Of a DNA stretch of 64,000 nt, positions 35,531 through 44,959 are shown one piece after another. A program made the position numbers and the translations under genes. Origin of the DNA: Nitrospira sp. SG-bin1 (GTDB taxonomy: Bacteria; Nitrospirota; Nitrospiria; Nitrospirales; Nitrospiraceae); contig LVWS01000039.1 of the NCBI GenBank assembly GCA_002083365.1, forward strand, positions 10,908 to 74,907, written 5' to 3'. Within the stretch, counting starts at the first letter, position 1. The number at the start of each line of letters is the position of its first letter. The notes under the pieces were generated by a model that worked only from the letters and a program-made list of their open reading frames with translations, was not told the DNA's origin and searched no databases.

Positions 35531-36187
35531 ATGGACTGGCCAAGCTTTTTTCAGCAAACCTTCATTGATGTGGTCATCAGGTGGATTCTTCCAGCAGTCG
35601 GGGCTTTTGCTATGCCGTATTTTCTAAAGTTGAAACAGGTTCTAAACTGGCCTATGGCTGTGTTTTACGGGTTAATTACATTCGCCGCGCTACTATTTAT
35701 AACGGACCACGTAGCAGATGCACTAAATGCCATGCGTTCAACGCAAAGTGTTATTTATACTTTTCTTAAGGGAACTACATATGCAATTCAGGACAAGACT
35801 CCGCCCCCAAATGGGAGGTTATTTATGATTGTTGCCAGAAACCCAACAGGTGGGGAGATTTATATCTCATCTTCAGTACAAGATCCTGAGCTAATCATAG
35901 TGGAAACAACGTATCGTTTTGACCAGAAGACAGTGGGGGATATGGATGAGCAGCGTCGATCTGACCTTGAAACGTCAATAATTATAGAATTGCTAAGAAG
36001 GAATGTGGAGTATTCATTTCCAGAAAAGCGACTCCAGAGCATACATGTACAAAAACATATTCCTTTATCTAATAACATGGATAAAGAAGTGTTTCGCGGT
36101 GTGCTATTAGAAATGGAATCAACGGCGCGGTTGATAACGACCATTATCTTGAAAAACTCGACGATGTTTCAAGGAGTCCAGAGGTGA
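35531..36187 (+). CDS. Membrane protein of unknown function in AT-rich island
   Basis: 218 residues with a strong ribosome site. Two hydrophobic segments near the N-terminus (about 12-30 and 40-60), then a soluble domain with GRLFMIVARNPTGGEIYISS. No recognised motif. Its AT-rich codon use contrasts with the GC-rich surroundings and suggests recent acquisition. Confidence 0.65.
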   Translation: MDWPSFFQQTFIDVVIRWILPAVGAFAMPYFLKLKQVLNWPMAVFYGLITFAALLFITDHVADALNAMRSTQSVIYTFLKGTTYAIQDKTPPPNGRLFMIVARNPTGGEIYISSSVQDPELIIVETTYRFDQKTVGDMDEQRRSDLETSIIIELLRRNVEYSFPEKRLQSIHVQKHIPLSNNMDKEVFRGVLLEMESTARLITTIILKNSTMFQGVQR

Positions 36188-36314
36188 GGAGACCTATTTA
36201 CTTGCCTTGTTTGATGTTCTTCTTTTGGGGCTTCGGACGAGCCTTAATGAGAATGTCGATCACCTCTTCAAAGCTCAACGGATGGAGCGAAATCGGTTTC
36301 GCTTTTGGCATAAA

Positions 36315-36941
36315 TCACCTTGTATTGGCTGGTTGTTGCTTATTAGGAAAACAATCGAAAGAGACTGGTTGTTGGTACCACCGGCCACGACCTGAATTGT
36401 TTAAAGTGCCGCAATATCGGAATTTTCTTTCTGACGTAAATGGAAGCGCCCAATTTGTTGGAGGCAATGTTCCATTGAATGTAATTTTAAGGTCTATCTC
36501 TGCATTCATTACTACTGAATCGAGAACCGTTTGTAATGGGCAAGTTACTGTAAGTGTTTCATTTCGACGCATAATGGGTATCACTTTACTAAAATTGATT
36601 AACGAACTGTTTTCTAAAACAATATCACCGGCAAAGTTCGCTTTATTAGCATCACAAGTAAATCGCACATCTCTAATATCAACAAGACTGGAATTCGTGA
36701 TTGCGAATGGTGTTGAGGCGAGGGAAGAAACGCTACTAACAGGCTCTAAAGCGGAAACTGTAAATGCGGGTCCAAATTCAAGGTAAGCCACATATGTTCC
36801 AAAAAATGCTCCTACAATCCCGATGCCTTTTATCACGTAAGACAACGGACCGCGGCGAGGTAGCTTTGAATTTTGTGATGTTGGCAGTCGGTGTCTTAAT
36901 TGGGCTGGTAACAGTATGGGGCTCTTTGGCCTTTTGGACAT
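36315..36941 (-). CDS. Single-pass membrane protein of unknown function
   Basis: 208 residues, ATG 36941. One helix (about 37-52, GIGIVGAFFGTYVAYLEF), then a beta-rich domain with FAITNSSLVDIRDVRFTCD, ENSSLINFSK and RNETLTVTCPLQTVLD, which looks like an immunoglobulin-like fold. Rich in Asn and Ser, AT-rich DNA. A frame on the other strand overlaps and was judged a shadow. Confidence 0.6.
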   Translation of the reverse strand: MSKRPKSPILLPAQLRHRLPTSQNSKLPRRGPLSYVIKGIGIVGAFFGTYVAYLEFGPAFTVSALEPVSSVSSLASTPFAITNSSLVDIRDVRFTCDANKANFAGDIVLENSSLINFSKVIPIMRRNETLTVTCPLQTVLDSVVMNAEIDLKITFNGTLPPTNWALPFTSERKFRYCGTLNNSGRGRWYQQPVSFDCFPNKQQPANTR

Positions 36942-37036
36942 ACATTTCGCCGTAATCGTTACTTAGTTGAATGATAACCGTAACTGCACGTTCTTCGGAA
37001 CATACTTCATGCTGGCACGCTTCACCGCTGGCGTGC

Positions 37037-37936
37037 TCAGCATTCTGCTATCACGTCTCCAAAGATGTCAGGATTCTTACGGTTATTATGGCGATAGCTG
37101 AACTCCGCCAGATACAACGGCAAATAGTCTTTGCTCACCTTATGAAAGGTTCCGATCACGCCACGCTTAAGAAGGCTCCAAAAGCTATCCAGATTTGCCG
37201 TGTGGACGTTTCCACGCACATATTCCCCGCTCTGATGGCTGACGGATTCATGGGGATAGCCCAAGTGCTTCAGTCTTCGGTAGCCGCTATGCTCGTCAGT
37301 CGCCACCAGAGACACGTTTTCTCCGACGGTTTGCCGCACGAACCCTTGCAGGGTATCGGCATTGACTTGTTCGATGATCTGAGCTGTCACATTGCCTTTT
37401 CTGGCAATCGCGCCAATCACGGCGATTTTGCCATGCGAGCCGTGAGAGCCGCCGCCCTGCCGTCTCACGGAAACGTGTTTGTTCTTCCACTTCCCGCCGA
37501 TATAGGTCTCGTCAACCTCAACTTCACCCATCAGCTTAGAAAAGCCTCCATCCTTCATGGCCGCTCGGATGCGATGGCACATATACCAGGCGGTTCGATA
37601 GGCCCCACTGCCAATGATGCGTTGGATCTGAAGGGCGCTAATCCCCTTCTTGCTGGTCAACATCAAGTAGATCACTTGAAACCAGGTCTTCAACGGGTAG
37701 TTCGTATTTTCAAAGATCGTCTTGGTTATCACAGAGAATCGGTAGCCATTCCGTCCGCCACAATCCTTGCCCTTGCAGACCCAGTGAAACGGACGACTCT
37801 TGACCGCAAACACCTTGGCATTTCGGCAGCGTGGGCAGGTCACGCCATTTGGCCAACGGCGCTCTTGAAGAAATGCCTTGCAGGCCTCTTCCGTTTCAAA
37901 CCGCTTCATCAAGCCGCTGAGTGTTTGCGTTTTCAT
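37037..37936 (-). mobile_element. IS1595-family transposase (ISXO2-like)
   Basis: 299 residues from ATG 37936, four bases after GGAGG. An N-terminal zinc ribbon (CPRC, then CKGKDCGG), and an ISXO2 catalytic domain with EVDETYIGGKWKNKH, ATDEHSGYRRL and NVHTANLDSFWSLLKRGV. The frame is intact. I could not find matching terminal inverted repeats, so the element's edges are not given; the left end may be lost. Confidence 0.88.
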
Positions 37937-37959
37937 ATGGCCTCCGTGATGTTGAGGCC

Positions 37960-37988
37960 AGTATATAGATTTATGCATGTGGTGTCAA
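37960..37988 (-). promoter_or_regulatory. Strong sigma-70-type promoter of the transposase
   Basis: On the minus strand TTGACA (37988-37983) and TATACT (37965-37960) are separated by 17 bases, both close to consensus. It lies 24 bases upstream of the transposase start. Confidence 0.7.
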
Positions 37989-38239
37989 GTGGGGCATAAT
38001 CGCCCAGTTTCGATACGAGCGGGTTGCATGATGGTTGCGGTCTCCGTGGCCATCCTGCAAGCTTACTTGCCCGAAGAAGGAATTGAAAGGATGAAGAGCG
38101 ATCGGCGGTCGTCTCTTCATCCAAAAGACGGTGGACAGTCCTCTGGCATGAGCGCACATGCCCGGTGGTTGCTCCACCGTGAGGAGAGTAGCTATTCGCC
38201 ACCGTTCCGGCTACAATGCCGTCGCTTGTATTGGTACGT

Positions 38240-40063
38240 ATGACCACGTCGACTCTTCAAGCCAAAGCAGCCCCTGAAACTCTGCTTCAACGGACGTTGA
38301 ATGCCGCGCTGAACGATATCGGCACGGATTCGGTGCTGGCGGCGATCTTCCACCAAGAAAACGGCCCGCTTGTCGAACATGCCTCGCGCGGGTTCACGCC
38401 GAGAGATGTCCAAGCCATTCTCCGTACCTTGTCGACACACCGTGCCGCAGCCTTGACCCCGACCGACCAAGATCCGGATGGCGGCCGGACCATCCGGCTA
38501 AAATTGATGACTCCCGGAGCAAAATCCCTGCTCGTGGTTCCGCTCCGGCACTACAACAATGTCTATGGTTGCCTGGTCATCGGACGGAAAGAAGGGGCGA
38601 CGTTCTCCAAAAAAGACAAATCTCAGCTGGAACAGATGTGCGACAGCATCACCAAGACACTGGACCGCGAAGGACTCTTCAATACCGGTGTGGTGTTGAG
38701 TCGGTCCTATGTCACTCAGGAACCAAGCCCGCCTCCGCCGACCGGAGCGGACCTGTTCCCGCCGATGACCAAGCACTTTTCACCCGAGCTTCAAGCAAAG
38801 GTCGAAGCGGTCTTGACCGAAGCGCATCAATACGTGGCGTATGATCGAGCATGGGCGTGCTATTACGATCCGCTGGCGGGTAACGTCGAGGTGCTGGGAA
38901 TTACCGGCGACGTGAAAGGAGACCAAAAGGACGCCAAGAAAGAGTTGAAACCTGGCCAGCGCCTGACGCTCGACAGTTCGGCGGCGGGATGGTCCGTCCG
39001 TCATCGCAAACCTCGCGTGGATCACGATCTGGCTTCCACCCAGGGTCGCTTCCTCGATCACAAACATCTCTTCAAGGATCGGTTTCAGTCGTCGCTCGTC
39101 ATTCCTTTTTTCGTCAAGGGCCAGGTCGGCGGGACGTTTACGTTGGGATCGAAGGAGCCACAACGATATCAGACCACCGATGCCCGTACGCTGGAACCCA
39201 CGATCCTCAAACTCGCGGAACTCTTGCAGGCACCGGCGCCGGCGGCCGCCGCGCCTTCTCCGACGACCGACGTCGGGACACCGGGTTCCTGGTCGTCCGT
39301 CGCTGCTCCGTCCGAGCCCATCATCCGAAAGCAAGAACGCCAGGCCGCGATCGGTGAGTTCAGCGCGTTCTTGGCGACGGAAATTCGGGAACCGCTCGCC
39401 TCCATTCGCTCGCAGCTCGAAGAAGTGACCGGTGAAGGAATCCTTGACTTCGATCCACAGACCCGTGTTGAAAATGCGATGCGCGACTTGATGCGGATCG
39501 AAGCCATTTTGAACGAGATCCTCGACTTCGCAAAGCCGCTGGAACTCAGCCGCCATCTCTGTCGAATTCCGGAGGTGCTCGAGAGCGCGCTCATCGTGGT
39601 CGGAACCGATCTGGAAGCGACCCGTATTCAAGTCACCAAAGACTACGCCAATATCATCGCGCCGGTGCGCGGCGATGAAGCCAAGCTGCAACAGACGTTC
39701 TTGAGCATCTTCCGAAACGCGTGCGAGGCGATGTCTCCCGGAGGCCACCTCCACATTCAAGTCTCTCAACATCGGGCCGGACGAGGGATCGAGGTGCAAA
39801 TCCTCATCAAGAACGACGGTGTTCCAATCCCGGCTGAAATTGTCGACAAAGTCTTCGAACCATTTTTCACTACCAAGCGCTCGGGAATCGGGCTGGGCCT
39901 TCCCACGGTCAAGAAAATCGTCGAGGAACACGGAGGAGCCATTGCAATCGGCAGTGCTCCCGGCGAAGGCACCACGGTCACCATTCGGCTACCCGGCGTC
40001 AGTCGCGGGCCGGCGTTTCGGCACCGTGGCCGTGGCCGGCGCCATCCACGACGCCCGAACTGA
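38240..40063 (+). CDS. GAF-domain histidine-kinase-like protein lacking the phospho-acceptor His
   Basis: 607 residues from ATG 38240 (ATG 38216 also possible). Two GAF-like domains (about 10-150 and 180-330), a dimerisation helix pair and an HATPase domain with NACEAM (N box) and GIGLGLPTVKKIVEEHGG. The H box reads FLATEIREPLASIR: Thr380 stands where His is expected (HEIRNPL). It should bind ATP but cannot phosphorylate itself in the normal way. No regulator gene is adjacent. Soluble. Confidence 0.8.
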   Translation: MTTSTLQAKAAPETLLQRTLNAALNDIGTDSVLAAIFHQENGPLVEHASRGFTPRDVQAILRTLSTHRAAALTPTDQDPDGGRTIRLKLMTPGAKSLLVVPLRHYNNVYGCLVIGRKEGATFSKKDKSQLEQMCDSITKTLDREGLFNTGVVLSRSYVTQEPSPPPPTGADLFPPMTKHFSPELQAKVEAVLTEAHQYVAYDRAWACYYDPLAGNVEVLGITGDVKGDQKDAKKELKPGQRLTLDSSAAGWSVRHRKPRVDHDLASTQGRFLDHKHLFKDRFQSSLVIPFFVKGQVGGTFTLGSKEPQRYQTTDARTLEPTILKLAELLQAPAPAAAAPSPTTDVGTPGSWSSVAAPSEPIIRKQERQAAIGEFSAFLATEIREPLASIRSQLEEVTGEGILDFDPQTRVENAMRDLMRIEAILNEILDFAKPLELSRHLCRIPEVLESALIVVGTDLEATRIQVTKDYANIIAPVRGDEAKLQQTFLSIFRNACEAMSPGGHLHIQVSQHRAGRGIEVQILIKNDGVPIPAEIVDKVFEPFFTTKRSGIGLGLPTVKKIVEEHGGAIAIGSAPGEGTTVTIRLPGVSRGPAFRHRGRGRRHPRRPN

Positions 40064-40230
40064 TCCCTTCTGTCGCCCCCACCGCTTCGAATGGCCGGTG
40101 CACCCTGCTGTCCGTTTGACAGAATGGCCCTCCATCGCTATGATTCACGCCTCGAATATCATCATCTATATGGACTATTTTGAACATAGAACTTTTTATC
40201 CATTGTCCTAGCTCAAAAGGGAGAGAGTGT

Positions 40231-40596
40231 ATGAAACTTCTTACCGGTACGGTTGCGACAGTGTCCTCGATCCTGCTTGCGTGCTCCCTGGCGTCGGCCA
40301 ACCCGGCGCTGCTGCCAAAACATGAAGGTTATCCCATGAAGAACACGGGCAGTCCCGTAACCGGCCAGCCGACGGCGAACGATCCAGGCCAGTCGGACGC
40401 GCACGGAACCTCCTCGCTGCTGAAGTCGGCGGACTCGGTCAAGAGCGCCGAACAAAAACTGATGAAAACGGACAATGCGCGCATCACCGAGGGGCAAGGC
40501 GCCGGCAGACTTCCAAGCGTGGAGGGGCCTGCGATCACGATCGCTCCCCCGGTAACCTCCGCGACGAAAATTACGGGCGATCGTAAAATCGACTGA
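40231..40596 (+). CDS. Secreted protein of unknown function
   Basis: 121 residues from ATG 40231, after AGGGAGAG. Signal peptide to about LASA. The mature chain is low in hydrophobic residues, rich in Ser, Gly, Thr and Lys, and probably disordered. No family known. Followed by a strong terminator. Confidence 0.65.
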   Translation: MKLLTGTVATVSSILLACSLASANPALLPKHEGYPMKNTGSPVTGQPTANDPGQSDAHGTSSLLKSADSVKSAEQKLMKTDNARITEGQGAGRLPSVEGPAITIAPPVTSATKITGDRKID

Positions 40597-40608
40597 CTGC
40601 GGATTCGG

Positions 40609-40655
40609 CAACGAAAAGGGGAAGCCCGGTCTCCCGGAGCTTCCCCTTTTCGTTG
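40609..40655. terminator. Bidirectional terminator
   Basis: CAACGAAAAGGGGAAGC (40609-40625) and its exact complement (40639-40655) form a 17-pair stem. A and T runs flank the GC core, so it can stop transcription from both converging genes. Confidence 0.85.
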
Positions 40656-40691
40656 GCTCGCTGGTTCAGGATTCCGTCATGCCGACTTCCC

Positions 40692-41300
40692 CTACTTCAG
40701 CAAGCGAAACCGCCAGGGTTTTTTCGCCCACCCCCCCGCATAGTCGACGCCGATTCTGGGGAACATTCCGACCTGTTTACGCGAAACCCGTTCACCTCGA
40801 TCTTCGAACCAGAGAGACCGTCCATGCGTCAGGTCGAATCGATGCAACGACCGATCGATGTTTAGCTCACGGCAAAGCTTCCCGGGACCATCGATCAAGT
40901 TTCCATCCACTTCAATCGCCCGTATCAGCACTGCCGCTGGAAACTCGGCACGTTCCGTCACGACATTCAACATGTGGTACATGCCGTAAATGAGGTAAAC
41001 GTACGATATCCCCGGTGGCCCGAACAGGACCTCCGTTCTTGCGGTCCTCCCTTTCGACGCATGGCAGGCCTTGTCCTCGGAACCGACGTAGGCTTCGGCT
41101 TCGATGATCTTTCCTGCGACGGTTCCGTTCCCGTTCTCACGTACCAGATACTTGCCGATCAGCGACCGAGCCACAACCAATGTCGGACGGTTAAAATAGG
41201 ATTGAGGAAGGATCATTCGGTTTGGTTGCATCGTACTCATCGACTGCTCAACATGATGTTCCAACAAAGCACGGGGCAACGAAGACCCAAGGAGGTCCAT
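40692..41300 (-). CDS. DNA-3-methyladenine glycosylase (AAG/MPG family)
   Basis: 202 residues. IIEAEAYVGSEDKACHASKG contains the catalytic Glu and conserved His/Asp set; LFGPPGISYVYLIYGMYHML is the family core. It removes alkylated purines in base excision repair. ATG 41240 and 41231 are alternative starts that trim an atypical N-terminus of about 20 residues. Convergent with the secreted protein gene. Confidence 0.9.
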   Translation of the reverse strand: MDLLGSSLPRALLEHHVEQSMSTMQPNRMILPQSYFNRPTLVVARSLIGKYLVRENGNGTVAGKIIEAEAYVGSEDKACHASKGRTARTEVLFGPPGISYVYLIYGMYHMLNVVTERAEFPAAVLIRAIEVDGNLIDGPGKLCRELNIDRSLHRFDLTHGRSLWFEDRGERVSRKQVGMFPRIGVDYAGGWAKKPWRFRLLK

Positions 41301-41438
41301 ACCAAGCTTCGCTTGAACCGCCCGCTCCGATCAAGAGTGAACGGATGGTCACCTTGTTTCACCTATTCTCCCATAACCTCTCCCATCACGCCGAGCGTCT
41401 GAGCACTGAGAACGTGGTGGGATCGTTTTCAGCAGTCG

Positions 41439-43505
41439 TCAGAAATACCACGCCATCCCTCCCATCACCGTCCGTGGATTACCCGGTACGAAGTGAATGT
41501 CCGTCACGCCGGACGGCTCGGTCCGTAGACGCGACGGGAACGCAAAGATCGCCTGTTCCCACTGCGTATTGAAAAGGTTTTGGACGAAGAGAAACGCCTC
41601 GAGCCGCCCATGCGGCAATTTGACGGGGATGCGATACCGTTGGGAGAGATCGAACGTGATCCACGAGGGTGATGTGATGCTTCGATCTTCGATGAGCGGT
41701 CGGACACCAAGATAGGTCGCTTGCAATTGAGAGATCAGCCCTTCAGGCCACTGAAGAATCGCCGCGCCATAGGCCGTGTATTCCGGCGCCAGCGGAATGG
41801 CGTCTCCATTGCGAAATTCCGCCTGTGTCCAAGTAAAACTGCCGTTGACGTAGAGCGGCCCCCAAAGCTGGCCGCGCGCGGCGACTTCCACCCCCTGGCG
41901 CCTCGTGGCTCCTCGACTCTCCGTGGTTCCCTCGTCGCCGACCAGGACGAGTTCCGACTTGAGATCCAAGCGCCAGGCCGTGGCGATCAGCTCCAGGCCT
42001 TGCGGGCCCCAGGGTCTCGATCGGACACCTACCTCGTAGCTTATTGCACGGGACAGCGGGGAGGACGTCGGAGCCACGGCGGATCGGGCGTCGTTGCTGT
42101 GAAAGCCTTCTCCATAGTTGACGAAGAATTCCGTCTTCGCCCAAGGTCCGAGAACCATGCTCATCTTCGGAAGCACGATACCGGAACTCGTCTGTCCCGC
42201 CTGTTGTTCCACACAGGTCGTACAACGGTTGCTCACGTCAAACGTGAAAAACTCTCCTCGCACCCCTCCGGAAAACCTCAGCCAGGAGATCGGCTGAACT
42301 TCCCCTTTCACAAACGGGGAATAGGACACGGAGACGGCATCGCTGTCGATCGTGGTGCCGGTCGGATTCCGCAGGGTCTGCGTTCCCAATTTCGTATGGA
42401 CGTCGTCGACTCTGGTCTGGAACCCCACGGTCCCGACGGCCGGCATGCCGAATAGTTCGACTCGCTGTTTGAACCCGATGTCACCGCCATAGACGGCGCG
42501 ACGATCGAATTGCGCGAAGCCGTCGCCATTGACGGGATCATTGAGAAAAAACGTAAAATCCGTGAACAAGTCCAGCCGGTAATATTGGCCGTAGGCGTTC
42601 GCAAAAAACTCCCCCCCCGACGTCGTATCGTAGTGATAATTGAGTTGCCCGGTGGTCCTGAGCGTGTTTCCCCCTTCATATGGATTGATGGAGCCGAAGC
42701 GGTCTATGAGACCGTTCGTCACAGCGCGCAAAGGAATTTCACCGGAGCCGTCCCATCTGGACTGGAGAAAGGTGGCTTGCAGACTGAGTTCGTCTCGCCC
42801 GGTCACATTCGTGGTGACTTTGCCGAACAAGTTGGCCCGATGATATTGATTGTCGTTGAGGTAGGGACCGTTCGTGTAGAATCCTTCAGCGGCGAACAGC
42901 GTACGCACGCGGTCTTTGGTCGGAGAGAACATGAGCAAGTACCGTTGCGTGCTGTATTCCCCGCCCGCTCCCTGAATGATCCCCTCCTTGACCATGTCAC
43001 GCGTCCGAAAATTCACCGCGCCCGCCGTGACGAAATCTCCATACTCCGGCAAGTACGAGCCCTTGTGCACATCGACGCCCTCGATCGTCTCCGGGATGAT
43101 GAAGTTGAGATCCGTGTAGCCTTGTCCGTGCGCATGAGTCCGCAAGTTGATCGGCATCCCGTTGAGGAAGAAGCCGACATCCGTCCCATGGTCCGCGTCG
43201 AATCCTCGCAGGAAATATTGATCGGCCTTTCCTGCTCCGCCGGAATGTTCCACAGCCACGAAGCCCGGGATCAGGCGAAGAATTTGGGCCGGGCGCCCCT
43301 GAGGTTGGAGCACGATTTCTTTGTCGGGAATGAGCTGCTGAGAAGAGGCCGCCACCGGCTTTTCGCCGATGACAGCCACCTCCGGCACTTCGAACTCAGT
43401 CTCGTCCGGGTCGTGAGCAAATACGTCATGGTTCCACCAGAACAACATGACCAGACACACGCAACGGAAGACAGCGGGTGAAGAGTTATGCACAAGATGT
43501 TTCAT
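41439..43505 (-). CDS. TonB-dependent outer-membrane receptor, probably for nickel
   Basis: 688 residues. A signal peptide (to about VFA), a plug domain (GRPAQILRLIPGFVAVEHSG, FLRGFDADHGTDVGFFLNGM) and a beta-barrel ending in Phe after WYF. It starts 10 bases after the nikR stop. Since NikR controls nickel genes, this is most likely a nickel or nickel-chelate receptor, used for nickel-dependent enzymes that lie elsewhere. Several His (HDPDE, RTHAHGQG) may bind metal. Substrate is inference. Confidence 0.85.
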   Translation of the reverse strand: MKHLVHNSSPAVFRCVCLVMLFWWNHDVFAHDPDETEFEVPEVAVIGEKPVAASSQQLIPDKEIVLQPQGRPAQILRLIPGFVAVEHSGGAGKADQYFLRGFDADHGTDVGFFLNGMPINLRTHAHGQGYTDLNFIIPETIEGVDVHKGSYLPEYGDFVTAGAVNFRTRDMVKEGIIQGAGGEYSTQRYLLMFSPTKDRVRTLFAAEGFYTNGPYLNDNQYHRANLFGKVTTNVTGRDELSLQATFLQSRWDGSGEIPLRAVTNGLIDRFGSINPYEGGNTLRTTGQLNYHYDTTSGGEFFANAYGQYYRLDLFTDFTFFLNDPVNGDGFAQFDRRAVYGGDIGFKQRVELFGMPAVGTVGFQTRVDDVHTKLGTQTLRNPTGTTIDSDAVSVSYSPFVKGEVQPISWLRFSGGVRGEFFTFDVSNRCTTCVEQQAGQTSSGIVLPKMSMVLGPWAKTEFFVNYGEGFHSNDARSAVAPTSSPLSRAISYEVGVRSRPWGPQGLELIATAWRLDLKSELVLVGDEGTTESRGATRRQGVEVAARGQLWGPLYVNGSFTWTQAEFRNGDAIPLAPEYTAYGAAILQWPEGLISQLQATYLGVRPLIEDRSITSPSWITFDLSQRYRIPVKLPHGRLEAFLFVQNLFNTQWEQAIFAFPSRLRTEPSGVTDIHFVPGNPRTVMGGMAWYF

Positions 43506-43515
43506 GAGCGAAGAG

Positions 43516-43932
43516 CTAACGAAGGGATCTTCCCGTCGTCGTCATGGTCAGCTTGCCGTGCTTCACGCCCTTGACCGATACCAGTGCATCCGCCACCTTT
43601 TTGATGTCCACCCCCTTGCCTTTGACCACTAATACTTCAAGACAATGGTTGTGATCGAGATGCACATGCATGCCGGACAGGATCTGTCCCGAATAGGCAT
43701 GTTGAATATCGGTCAACTTTCCGGTCAGATCCCTCACATGGTGGTCATAGACATACGTGATCGTGCCGATGGTCTTCTTATTGTCATCCCACTCCTCTCC
43801 AACCAGATTGTCTCGAATCAAATCACGAAGAGCTTCAGACCTGTTCGTGTAACGACGCCGCCGAATATGGCGGTCGAACTCCGCCAGCAGCCGACGATCC
43901 ACCGACACACCGAACCTCACCAAGTCGTCCAT
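43516..43932 (-). CDS. nikR: Nickel-responsive regulator NikR
   Basis: 138 residues. Ribbon-helix-helix N-terminus (VRFGVSVDRRLLAEFDRHI) and C-terminal ACT-like domain. Nickel ligands H78, H89, H91 and C97 correspond to H76, H87, H89 and C95 of E. coli NikR, at a constant offset of two. In family members nickel binding enables repression. Next to a palindrome and a TonB receptor gene. Confidence 0.93.
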   Translation of the reverse strand: MDDLVRFGVSVDRRLLAEFDRHIRRRRYTNRSEALRDLIRDNLVGEEWDDNKKTIGTITYVYDHHVRDLTGKLTDIQHAYSGQILSGMHVHLDHNHCLEVLVVKGKGVDIKKVADALVSVKGVKHGKLTMTTTGRSLR

Positions 43933-43950
43933 AGCCTCTCCTTCTCATCA

Positions 43951-43978
43951 GTAACACGAAATAAAATTTCGTAACACG
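43951..43978. promoter_or_regulatory. Probable NikR operator
   Basis: GTAACACG occurs at both ends, and the centre holds the palindrome ACGAAAT-AAA-ATTTCGT (43956-43972). It lies 19 bases upstream of the nikR start, suited to autoregulation and control of the receptor. It is not the E. coli GTATGA motif. Confidence 0.55.
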
Positions 43979-44080
43979 ATCAAGATGCTGACCGCAACCG
44001 GAATCTCCATTCCTATGCGCCTTACGACATTACCGGACCGCTTGGATTCATGGGGGGAGGGGCATCGGGCAAGAGAAAGG

Positions 44081-44959
44081 CTACCGCAGTATCTCGTTCT
44101 GGGGGGAAGAGATCACGAGGAGCAGACACCCATCGTCCGTCGACGTATCATGGTGTTCCGTCCCGGCTTCCGCGCGATGATAGTCTCCTACCGTCATCTC
44201 ATGGCCGGCGATCCGGCAACCGCCTTCGAGCACGTAGAGTTCTTCCACCTCAGTATGACGATGCGGTGCATAGCTGGTGCCTGGAGAAAAACGGAGCAGC
44301 GCGGTGGTTCTTCGGGAAACCGGATCGAAGGAGAGCAACTTGGCCACCACCCCTGGAGCGACTCCCCGCCATGCTCCCTCCGACGCCCTGATGAAAGTGA
44401 GCCCCTTCGTCGGCTGTTGAAACAATATCTTGGCCTTCCAATACCGGGCTCGCTTGGAGGTCACGGAACGAATCAGAAGAGTCCGCAGGAAGTTGGAAAC
44501 GGCTGTCCAGCCAGCTCGCAGCCAAGTGGACGGAGATCTGGTGTCCGGAACGGATGTTTCCACATGGCTCCGCGTTACACCTTTGACATCAAGCCGGGCA
44601 TCGGCACGCCCATCGATTCGGGTCATGAGCCGCTCCCGTAGGGAATCCCGGGGGTTCACCGGAACGGCTCCTAGAGCCAAGGTATTTGCGGCTAACTCAA
44701 ACTGTTCAGCTTCGCCGGCAGCCTCCACCGCCACCCGCTTGACAAGCCGCTCGCGGAGAGTCGACGGAGGCGTTATCGGAGCCACAACCGCGGCTAACGC
44801 ATCCGTAGTGGCTTGATAAGCCCTCACTGTGTGGCGCAAGAGATCTGATTCTCCTTGAAGTTGCACGACAAATGCTCGCCGGTCGTCCTGGTCCAATATT
44901 CCCAGAACGTGGAGTATGGCCTGTTCTTCCAATTCTTCCGGCAACTTCGCGTCATTCAC
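44081..44959 (-). CDS. ChrR-like cupin anti-sigma factor, copy 1
   Basis: 292 residues. The N-terminal helical domain (ELEEQAILHVLGILDQDDRR) resembles an anti-sigma domain without the zinc HxxxCxxC motif. The C-terminal cupin has PHRHTEVEELYVLEGG and RAEAGTEHHDTSTDDGC. Overlaps the sigma gene by ATGA. Copy 2 (55370) is shorter (233) with the same cupin. Cupin would sense a small molecule or metal and release the sigma factor. Confidence 0.82.
   Translation of the reverse strand: MNDAKLPEELEEQAILHVLGILDQDDRRAFVVQLQGESDLLRHTVRAYQATTDALAAVVAPITPPSTLRERLVKRVAVEAAGEAEQFELAANTLALGAVPVNPRDSLRERLMTRIDGRADARLDVKGVTRSHVETSVPDTRSPSTWLRAGWTAVSNFLRTLLIRSVTSKRARYWKAKILFQQPTKGLTFIRASEGAWRGVAPGVVAKLLSFDPVSRRTTALLRFSPGTSYAPHRHTEVEELYVLEGGCRIAGHEMTVGDYHRAEAGTEHHDTSTDDGCLLLVISSPQNEILR

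Noticed and set aside
36184..36786. Plus-strand frame of 200 codons in the AT-rich island
   Set aside because: Overlaps the minus-strand protein at 36315-36941, which has a proper membrane helix and beta-rich domain; the plus frame has no such features.
36971..37999. 342-codon plus-strand frame over the transposase
   Set aside because: Exact antisense of the IS1595 transposase, which has catalytic and zinc motifs.
36960..38010. Terminal inverted repeats of the IS1595 element
   Set aside because: The right side has a plausible end near TGTCAAGTGGGGCATAAT, but no matching sequence was found on the left.
42510..43481. 323-codon plus-strand frame over the TonB receptor
   Set aside because: Shadow of the receptor gene; no hydrophobic or domain pattern.
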